Assembly: GCA_015491595.1 (NCBI GenBank) | Contig: WFVP01000184.1 | Location: 1 to 7,174, forward strand | Direction of reading: 5' to 3' | Source: Anaerolineales bacterium | Lineage (GTDB): Bacteria; Chloroflexota; Anaerolineae; Anaerolineales; DRMV01 | DNA length: 7,174 bases | In this document: positions 1 through 4,782 of the stretch, in pieces | How positions within the stretch are numbered: the stretch's first letter is position 1 | Layout of the letters: every line of letters begins with the position of its first letter | Program-made: the position numbers and the translations under genes | Notes under the pieces: model-generated | The model's database searches: none | What the model was told of the DNA's origin: nothing | The model's input: only the letters and a program-made list of their open reading frames with translations

Positions 1-168
1 CATCGCCTCGGGCTCAGGATTTCATTGAAGAGCGCGCGTCCAAACACCCAAGTTCGGAGCGGCAGAGACGAGACCTGCTATGAACAGAATGCGCACTCCC
101 CTCAACGACGAGCACGCGACCAAAACGGGCAAGCGCGCAGACGAAAGGGCAAACCCAGGTTCGTCCCC

Positions 169-198
169 ATTATACTAAACTGACCGGTCATTCAACAA
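169..198 (-). promoter_or_regulatory. Leftward sigma70-type promoter with palindromic operator in the spacer
   Basis: Reading the minus strand, a perfect TATAAT (169-174) lies 17 bases from TGTTGA (192-197) or 18 bases from TTGTTG (193-198). The -10 is consensus but the -35 is weak. The spacer contains the perfect 10-bp palindrome TGACCGGTCA (181-190), positioned where a bound repressor would block RNA polymerase. The symmetry and GAC/GTC halves resemble operators of TetR-type repressors, but no such regulator is in the window, so the binding protein is unknown. A transcript would start near 162 and run off the left edge with a leader of at least about 160 bases. Confidence 0.45.
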
Positions 199-394
199 TA
201 TGGGGCAACGCTTATTGTGGTCTCCCCCTTCAAGCCCCGCGCTGAATTTCAACCCTTGCTCCATCCATCCCCACATGGCATTATCCTTCCATAACCCGCG
301 TCCGCCCATCTCTGTCGACTCATGCTCTCCTGTCCTGACGTTTTCCTGACCTCGCACCCTTATGCTGGAAACGATGTCCTTTGAAAAAAAACCT

Positions 395-401
395 GGGAGG
401 T
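395..401 (+). promoter_or_regulatory. Ribosome-binding site fixing the start at 408
   Basis: GGGAGGT lies six bases before the ATG at 408. An in-frame TTG at 381 would lie upstream of this site and has no Shine-Dalgarno sequence of its own, so the ATG at 408 is preferred. Confidence 0.8.
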
Positions 402-407
402 GCTCTC

Positions 408-1769
408 ATGACTTCATCCACCTCTGACTTTGAAGACCCGCGCGTTCTCCTGGAACGCATCCTGGAATCCGCCCGTCGTCTGGGCGTGGAGATGGACGAA
501 GAGGAAGCCCTGCAATGGCTCACGGCCCTGGCCGCGGCTCAGCATGAGGACGAAGTGGTGGTGGACGAAGAAGCGGGTGTCTTCGGTCATCGCATCGTGA
601 TGCTGGATTTCAGCCCCGAGGACCTGGCCTATGCCCGCCGCATCGGGCGTTTGGTCGCCCTGCCCAATGTATCCGGACAAGTGGAAACGGCTCTGGCGCT
701 ATCGGGCTCTTCGGCTCAATCCCGCATTCAGACTTACCCCGGCGACCTGGACTTCTTCCAACGGGTGAACATCCAGGCCCCGACCCGGGAAGTTGCCTGC
801 CAGATACTGGCTCAACTTATGCGGGAAAAAGCCCTCACCACCCGCCGCGGGCCCACCTATCAACTCATTGAAGTGAAATTCGGCTCCTATCCGCTGGACG
901 TCCTCCGGGATGGCCGGAAGCATAAGAAAGGGGCACCCATTTCCTGGACCCCTGCCGAAGTGGATGCGGGATACATTGAGGCTGAACTTCCCAACGGCAT
1001 GCCGGTGCGCCTGACATGGGACGAGGTGGCCCAGGACCCCGGATGGTGCAAAATGGACTGGGTGGTGGCCGACCCGGTACGCGGGCGCCTGGCCAATGCC
1101 AGCAATATGCTGGACGTCACCTGGGAGGCACCGGATGGGTCCATCCACCCCTTAGACGGCTACCTGGATCCCTACTTCCAGGAGGTCTACCTGGAGGCCG
1201 AATCCATCCCCGTGTTCTCCAAGTTGATGCAACATTTGGCGCCCAACGCCCTGGAGGAATACGTACGCCAATTGGAAGGGGAGGTCCACAAGTACCTGAC
1301 CAAAGACATCAATTACGGCAAGGCAGCCAAGCGCATGTACAACATCTTCCGCTTCACCGGCCGTTATGAGGAAGCCGCTTTCCTGCGGGAACTCTTTGAT
1401 GAGCCCGCAACCGTGTTGTATCAGGTCTGGACCCTCATTCGCACCCTGGATGACTGTTGCCGAGCCGAATCCCACATCCCCATGACCACCGTGTTAGCCC
1501 AAGCCGACAAACTGATTCTGGATGTGGTGCATGTGCTGGAAGGCGAACGTGAAGCCGAAATCGTCCGACAATTGCTGCGGCTTCGAGATGCGTTGACGCG
1601 TCAGGAAAGCGGCCAGGCTTTGAGCGAGGAAGCCGAAGCGGCTCGCGCAGCCGTCATCCAGGTGGTCAACGAGTACTTCTACGAGCGCCTTATCGCCATG
1701 CCCAGCATTCGGACCTACATCGAACGCCACCAACAGACCCAAACAGGTGCCCAGAACGTAAAGAAGTAA
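408..1769 (+). CDS. Uncharacterised protein with a probable nucleotidyltransferase fold
   Basis: This 453-residue protein has no name that I recognise. Residues 98-116 read LSGSSAQSRIQTYPGDLDF. This fits the nucleotidyltransferase superfamily signature hG[GS]-x(9-13)-Dh[DE]h, with G100-S101 and the metal-binding pair D113/D115. A third acidic ligand could be E155 (LIEVKFG) or D217 (KMDWVV). Before the core is an acidic helical N-terminus (residues 1-60). After it, residues 255-430 are predicted to be mostly helical and include a basic stretch, INYGKAAKRMYNIFRF (301-316). The layout, a catalytic core followed by a large helical domain, recalls poly(A)-polymerase-like and other template-independent transferases, but the substrate cannot be read from the sequence. 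There is no signal peptide or membrane segment, so it is probably cytoplasmic. It is transcribed alone, converging on the DegV operon, and its last codons lie inside its terminator. The gene call is very secure; the fold is an inference from the motif. Confidence 0.85.
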   Translation: MTSSTSDFEDPRVLLERILESARRLGVEMDEEEALQWLTALAAAQHEDEVVVDEEAGVFGHRIVMLDFSPEDLAYARRIGRLVALPNVSGQVETALALSGSSAQSRIQTYPGDLDFFQRVNIQAPTREVACQILAQLMREKALTTRRGPTYQLIEVKFGSYPLDVLRDGRKHKKGAPISWTPAEVDAGYIEAELPNGMPVRLTWDEVAQDPGWCKMDWVVADPVRGRLANASNMLDVTWEAPDGSIHPLDGYLDPYFQEVYLEAESIPVFSKLMQHLAPNALEEYVRQLEGEVHKYLTKDINYGKAAKRMYNIFRFTGRYEEAAFLRELFDEPATVLYQVWTLIRTLDDCCRAESHIPMTTVLAQADKLILDVVHVLEGEREAEIVRQLLRLRDALTRQESGQALSEEAEAARAAVIQVVNEYFYERLIAMPSIRTYIERHQQTQTGAQNVKK

Positions 1770-1806
1770 ATTGATGGGGCGGCGAAGCGCCCCATCAATT
1801 TACTTC
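1763..1806. terminator. 19-bp hairpin terminator between convergent genes
   Basis: A perfect 19-bp stem pairs 1763-1781 with 1788-1806, closing the loop GCGAAG. An alternative apex bulges one G and forms the very stable GC-GAA-GC mini-hairpin. The left arm overlaps the final lysine codon and TAA of the upstream gene. There is no clear T-run on the plus side. Because the stem is symmetric and the DegV gene ends 35 bases to the right on the other strand, it probably terminates transcription from both sides. Confidence 0.8.
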
Positions 1807-1840
1807 GCAGAAGAACGGGTGTAATGCGAAAGGCGTCGTC

Positions 1841-2698
1841 TCACGACGCGGCGGGGTGCAGTGCCAGGCCCACCGTACCCGGCCCCGCATGCACACCAAT
1901 GACGGGGCTGAATTCGGCGATGAACAGCTCCCGACAGTCCAGACGTCGCCGGACTTCTTCGGCCAGTTGTTCCGCCTGCTCCCGTGCGTGGGCGTGGACA
2001 ATTCCAACGTGCACAGGGCGCCCTTGTGCGTGCTCCTCCGCCAGTTCCAGGATGCGTCGTAAGGCCCGCTTTTTGGTGCGCACCTTCTCCTGGGCTTCGA
2101 TTTTCCCCTCTTCATTGAAGGTGAGGATGGGCTTGATTTGCAACGCGGTTCCCAGATAGCGGGCCGCGGAGTTGATGCGCCCTCCGCGGTGCAGGTACTC
2201 CAGGGTATCCACCACGAAGAAAACCCGAATCTGCCGGGCCGTTTCCTCGGCCACCGCCTTGGCTTCCTGCAGGGATTTCCCTTCTTCCAAGGCTTTTGCC
2301 GCCGCCTTCAGGATGAGCGCCTGCCCCACGGAGGTGATGCGAGTGTCCACGATTTCCACCGGAATGCGAGTGAACTCCTGGGCGGCCATTTGGGCCGACT
2401 GCACCGTGCCGCTAATGCCCGAAGAAATCAACAAGGCCAGAATGCCCTCCGCCCCCTCGTCCGCGGCCTGATGGAAGACCTTCAAAAACTCCTGGGTCGA
2501 AGGCTGGGACGTCGTCGGCCAGACGGACTTGTCCTGCATCAAACGGGTGTAGAAGGCCTCGGGGGTGATGTCCACGCCATCGCGGTAGCGCTCCTCCCCC
2601 CAATGCACCCATAAGGGCACCACATAAATCGGATATCGGGCGAGCCATTCTTGCGGCGGATTGGCCGTGCTGTCCACTACCAACGCGATGTTCGCCAT
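1841..2698 (-). CDS. DegV family protein (fatty-acid-binding, FakB-like)
   Basis: This 285-residue protein has the usual DegV length and all its landmarks. These are VVDSTAN (7-13), PTTSQPS (61-67), SSGISGTVQSA (92-102), EIVDT (115-119), YLHRGGRI (168-175) and the C-terminal GVHAGPGTVG (268-277). DegV proteins bind one fatty acid in a cleft between two domains. In Firmicutes the FakB members present it to the kinase FakA to make acyl phosphate for phospholipid synthesis. The carboxylate-contacting positions of the family appear kept (T62, S93, R172, H270). No FakA-like kinase is in the window, so the partner is unknown. AAGGAGGG (2705-2712) lies six bases before the ATG. It sits 25 bases behind the glycosyltransferase gene, so the two are probably co-transcribed. 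There is no signal peptide or membrane segment, so it should be cytosolic. Confidence 0.93.
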   Translation of the reverse strand: MANIALVVDSTANPPQEWLARYPIYVVPLWVHWGEERYRDGVDITPEAFYTRLMQDKSVWPTTSQPSTQEFLKVFHQAADEGAEGILALLISSGISGTVQSAQMAAQEFTRIPVEIVDTRITSVGQALILKAAAKALEEGKSLQEAKAVAEETARQIRVFFVVDTLEYLHRGGRINSAARYLGTALQIKPILTFNEEGKIEAQEKVRTKKRALRRILELAEEHAQGRPVHVGIVHAHAREQAEQLAEEVRRRLDCRELFIAEFSPVIGVHAGPGTVGLALHPAAS

Positions 2699-2723
2699 AG
2701 CCGACCCTCCTTAGTGCAGCATG

Positions 2724-3428
2724 TTAGGCGCTCGTCGAATCTCGCCCCCGAGCCGGCCACGAAAGCCGGGCCAAAGTTGAGGCGATGTCCGAAGTTTCCC
2801 GGAGATACCCCTTCAACATGGCCGAAGGCGACGAAGTTTTGGGTTTATTGAGGTGAATCAGGCCGGGGAGCAGCACCAGGGCGGTTTGTTCCCGAGGAAA
2901 GTGCCAGAACAGGAACGTCTCCACTCCATACCCCAAGGAAGCCATCTCCGAGAGCAACGGCAACAAATCCCGACGGAAGTAGGCTCGTTGACCGGTGAGC
3001 ATAAAGAGGGGGAAGGGGCGTAAGAGAGCCGCGGAGATACCAATGGGAATATCCAGTCCCAACACCGCCCGCGCTTCCCCTTCCACCAGGGGAAGTACCA
3101 GACTCAGCAGATGGTGCCGCTTGAGCCCCCGAAGATGCGCATCGCAGAAGACCACAATCTCCCCCCGGGCCTCCCGGATGCCCGTGGCCATGGCCGCCCC
3201 TTTGCCCCGGTTTACCTCATGGGTGAGCACCCGAATGCGGCCACGATAGGCCTCCAGTACCCGGGCCGTGTCGTCGGTGGAACCGTCATCCACCACAATA
3301 ACTTCCGCGGGAAACTTACTGGCCAGAAGGGCATCCAGAGTCCCGGGTAACCATCGGGCCTCGTTGTACGCCGGGATGATGATGCTGATGGGCGGCAGGA
3401 TGAGTTCGAGACGATTGGACCGGGTCAT
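2724..3428 (-). CDS. Family 2 glycosyltransferase, small soluble type
   Basis: This 234-residue protein is a single GT-A fold domain. ISIIIPAYNEARWL (14-27) is the classic GT2 opening, followed by VIVVDDGSTDDT (43-54), which binds the nucleotide sugar. NRGKGAAMATGI (73-84) and then FCDAHL (94-99) occupy the metal-binding DxD position. Here it reads Asp-Ala-His instead of Asp-x-Asp. LTGQRAYFRRDLL (144-156) and LGYGVE (165-170) form the acceptor and catalytic region. No membrane helix is present at either end, unlike many dolichol- or undecaprenyl-linked members, so it is likely cytosolic or peripherally membrane-bound. The acceptor is unknown; transfer to a lipid, a phosphoglycerate-type compound or an exopolysaccharide precursor are all possible. 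The start at 3428 is chosen for its perfect AAGGAGGT. A longer in-frame reading to 3560 has no such site. It is the first gene of an operon with degV. Confidence 0.9.
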   Translation of the reverse strand: MTRSNRLELILPPISIIIPAYNEARWLPGTLDALLASKFPAEVIVVDDGSTDDTARVLEAYRGRIRVLTHEVNRGKGAAMATGIREARGEIVVFCDAHLRGLKRHHLLSLVLPLVEGEARAVLGLDIPIGISAALLRPFPLFMLTGQRAYFRRDLLPLLSEMASLGYGVETFLFWHFPREQTALVLLPGLIHLNKPKTSSPSAMLKGYLRETSDIASTLARLSWPARGRDSTSA

Positions 3429-3592
3429 GAACCGACCTCCTTCCCTCCTGTTTAGCACGGCTTCCTCAATACCCATGTTCCACGCGGTCCGATTCTCCCT
3501 GCCTGTCGAGAACCCCTTCCTCCCGAACGCCGCCCTTGCAACGGCACCGGGCACATCCATAGCAGACAGGCTTGCGAATATCCGAAAATTTC
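3429..3592 (-). other. Untranslated leader of the glycosyltransferase-degV operon
   Basis: If transcription starts about seven bases beyond the -10 box (near 3592), the mRNA has a leader of roughly 164 bases before the ATG at 3428. The same frame as the glycosyltransferase is open through much of it but has no ribosome-binding site, and the translation shows no family similarity. A 7-bp inverted pair (GCCTGTC at 3501-3507 and GACAGGC at 3565-3571) could form a long-range stem. I recognise no known riboswitch class. Confidence 0.4.
3435..3442 (-). promoter_or_regulatory. Ribosome-binding site fixing the glycosyltransferase start
   Basis: On the minus strand AAGGAGGT, fully complementary to the 16S rRNA tail, sits six bases before the ATG at 3428. 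This decides the start against the longer in-frame extension to 3560. Confidence 0.85.
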
Positions 3593-3598
3593 GAAAAA

Positions 3599-3627
3599 AG
3601 GATAGGCGAAAGTGGGCGGGATGTCAA
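3599..3627 (-). promoter_or_regulatory. Sigma70-type promoter of the glycosyltransferase-degV operon
   Basis: Minus strand: consensus TTGACA (3622-3627), a 17-base spacer, then TATCCT (3599-3604), which matches four of six -10 positions. It points at the glycosyltransferase. The -35 lies only five bases from the foot of the hairpin at 3633-3675, so the terminator of the preceding operon and this promoter abut. Confidence 0.7.
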
Positions 3628-3632
3628 GGGAG

Positions 3633-3675
3633 GAAGATAATGTGAGCAGCGGCTTCGCCACTGCTCACAATCTTC
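3633..3675 (-). terminator. Intergenic hairpin ahead of the glycosyltransferase promoter
   Basis: The arms 3641-3649 and 3661-3669 pair perfectly (TGTGAGCAG/CTGCTCACA). A further six pairs below (3633-3638 with 3670-3675) are separated by a two-base AA bulge. Above the stem, past a C-A mismatch, GGC/GCC closes a three-base loop. Read on the minus strand the apex is GGCGAAGCC. The bases following it on that strand, TTATCTTCCTCCC, are moderately T-rich. It lies 98 bases beyond the stop of the winged-helix gene and would end that operon. Confidence 0.65.
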
Positions 3676-3743
3676 ATGCCGGGGCCCTGGGCCCGGTCAG
3701 GCCCACGCGAAGGGATGCTTACGAACCCTTCTCAGAAAGGAAA

Positions 3744-3768
3744 GGTCCTTTGAAAGGGAAAGCGGACC
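3744..3768 (-). terminator. Weaker hairpin with T-rich tail after the regulator gene
   Basis: GGTCC (3744-3748) pairs with GGACC (3764-3768), extended inward by TTT/AAA across a two-base bulge. On the minus strand it is followed by TTTCCTTTCT. It starts six bases beyond the regulator stop codon and looks like a simple intrinsic terminator, backed up by the stronger hairpin at 3633-3675. A GC-rich dyad (CCGGG at 3679-3683 with CCCGG at 3692-3696) lies between the two. Confidence 0.45.
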
Positions 3769-3773
3769 CAGAT

Positions 3774-4076
3774 TTATTCCTCCTCTTCCCAGGAGAGCAA
3801 AGCCTTCAAAGCCTCCACATGCGCTTCAAAAGCCTGCCGTCCGGCCTCGGTGATGGCGATGTAGGTGCGGGGGCGGCGACCCACGAAGGTCTTTTCCACC
3901 TGAATGTAACCCGCATCCTCCAATTTACGCAGATGGCTGGCCAGGTTGCCGTCGGTGATGTCCAGCATTTCCCGCAGGCGGCCGAACTCCAGCCGCGCCT
4001 CCGGCGGCAGGGCATGCAACGCGGCCATGATGCGCAACCGCACCGGTTGGTGAATCAAGGCGTTGAACTCGGCCAA
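3774..4076 (-). CDS. Winged helix-turn-helix transcriptional regulator of the exporter operon
   Basis: This 100-residue protein is one winged-helix domain of the small ArsR/MarR-like type (HTH_34-like). HQPVRLRIMAAL (9-20) is the first helix. FGRLREMLDITDGNLASHLR (31-50) covers the helix-turn-helix with its recognition helix near 41-53. KLEDAGYIQVEK leads into the wing, FVGRRPRTYIAIT (64-76). A C-terminal helix (78-95) probably dimerises. There is no metal-binding cysteine cluster, so metal sensing of the ArsR kind is unlikely. The start is a TTG with GGAGG six bases upstream. The Shine-Dalgarno overlaps the stop codon of the preceding gene and the intergenic gap is three bases, so translation is probably coupled. 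Members of this family are commonly encoded beside ABC-2 exporters and small membrane proteins. Its likely target is the dyad at the operon promoter (6591-6616); this is inferred from context. Confidence 0.88.
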   Translation of the reverse strand: MAEFNALIHQPVRLRIMAALHALPPEARLEFGRLREMLDITDGNLASHLRKLEDAGYIQVEKTFVGRRPRTYIAITEAGRQAFEAHVEALKALLSWEEEE

Positions 4077-4079
4077 ATC

Positions 4080-4664
4080 TCACCTCCACGCCGTCAGCAT
4101 ATACACCCCGGCGACCACCAGGCTCCCGCCGCCCAGCATGGCCATCCACAGGTCGAAATACGCGGGCAGGGCCATATACCCCACCACGATGAACACGGTG
4201 ACGGCCAGGCCCAGCGTGATGAGCACACGGCTGCGGTAGAACAGGCCGCTGACGACGTATCCAAACATCACCCACAGGGAGATCAACATGCTCAGTTGTG
4301 TACCCTGAGCCTGGGCGAAGTGCACGAACAGCGCGCCGTATACCATCCAGGCGAACCAAAACCAGCCCAGCGTGGGGCCCATGGGCCAGTGGACGCCGCT
4401 CTTATGGATATGCCAGACGACGTACGCGGTGCCCAGCAGGCCCAGGGTGTCCAGCACCATCCAAATCATGCCCCGGGTACCGGGGTCTGAGACGAAATAA
4501 TTCGCCGAGAAACCCACCACCCATACAATACCCCAGACAATGAGGAAATAGGGCATGCCGCCGTACGCGGCCAGGCGTCGCATCTGCCGGCTGGTGCTCT
4601 CGATGAGTTCCAGGGCCTGCCGTGCCTCTTCGGGCGTGATGGGGGACGCGGGTTTTTGGGACAT
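4080..4664 (-). CDS. Six-helix integral membrane protein of unknown function
   Basis: I do not recognise a named family. The 194-residue protein begins with a polar, charged segment (about residues 1-33) containing a possible amphipathic helix (PEEARQALELIESTSRQMRR, 11-30). About six hydrophobic helices follow, near 37-57, 66-84, 97-115, 122-142, 147-168 and 171-191. Short loops join them, including HKSGVHWPMG (87-96). No catalytic motif is evident. It lies between the ABC exporter gene and the winged-helix regulator in one operon. Small membrane proteins with this N-terminal layout often accompany such regulators and may act as an accessory or sensor for the transporter, but that is inference. 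The ATG has AGGAGGT six bases upstream (4671-4677), and the heptamer array begins on the very next base. Confidence 0.85.
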   Translation of the reverse strand: MSQKPASPITPEEARQALELIESTSRQMRRLAAYGGMPYFLIVWGIVWVVGFSANYFVSDPGTRGMIWMVLDTLGLLGTAYVVWHIHKSGVHWPMGPTLGWFWFAWMVYGALFVHFAQAQGTQLSMLISLWVMFGYVVSGLFYRSRVLITLGLAVTVFIVVGYMALPAYFDLWMAMLGGGSLVVAGVYMLTAWR

Positions 4665-4677
4665 GGTTCTACCTCCT

Positions 4678-4782
4678 GGTCGGCTGTCTGCGGTCGGCGG
4701 TCGGCCATCAGCAGTCCGCAGTCGGCGGTCGGCAGTCGGCTGTCTGCTCAGTGCTGACCGCTCACTGCTGACCGCCGACTAC
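4678..4782. repeat. Tandem array of fifteen degenerate 7-bp repeats
   Basis: The 105 bases divide without gaps into fifteen heptamers on the plus strand with approximate consensus NGTCGGC, for example GGTCGGC, AGTCGGC, TGTCTGC, AGTCCGC and TGACCGC. Fourteen of the fifteen end in GC. The first ten units fill the gap between the membrane-protein ribosome-binding site and the ABC stop codon. The last five lie inside the ABC gene and encode its C-terminal tail. Units in the right half are partly inverted, so 4724-4740 can pair with 4760-4776 (14 Watson-Crick pairs out of 17) around a 19-base loop. The form resembles the short tandem heptamer repeats described in cyanobacteria, though the unit differs. 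Confidence 0.85.

Larger units (their letters stand above)
1..407. other. Intergenic region upstream of the nucleotidyltransferase-like gene
   Basis: No convincing gene is visible here. One rightward frame stays open from base 1 to about 180, but its translation is rich in Arg and Gln, has no start codon and no recognisable motif, so I treat it as chance. The region holds a leftward promoter with a palindrome in its spacer (169-198) and, next to it, an inverted repeat ACAATA/TATTGT at 195-200 and 213-218. I found no strong promoter for the rightward gene at 408. A TATGCT at 361-366 could be a -10 box but lacks a good -35 at normal spacing. The layout suggests divergent transcription, with the leftward gene lying beyond the left edge. 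Confidence 0.6.

Noticed and set aside
1..170. tmRNA-like 5' end (GGGGACGAACCTGGGTT on the minus strand)
   Set aside because: The required TTCGAC continuation and any tag-peptide reading frame are missing, so the likeness is superficial.
381..407. TTG start nine codons upstream for the nucleotidyltransferase-like gene
   Set aside because: The ribosome-binding site GGGAGGT lies inside this extension and serves the ATG at 408.
3429..3560. N-terminal extension of the glycosyltransferase to 3560
   Set aside because: The perfect AAGGAGGT at 3435-3442 lies within it, and the added residues resemble no GT2 N-terminus.
3612..4490. Rightward open frame of 292 codons across the regulator and membrane-protein genes
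   Set aside because: It is antisense to two well-supported genes, is low in complexity (His, Gln, Gly) and has no ribosome-binding site.
4678..4782. Heptamer array as a CRISPR array
   Set aside because: The units are 7 bp, contiguous, degenerate and without spacers, and no cas gene is present.
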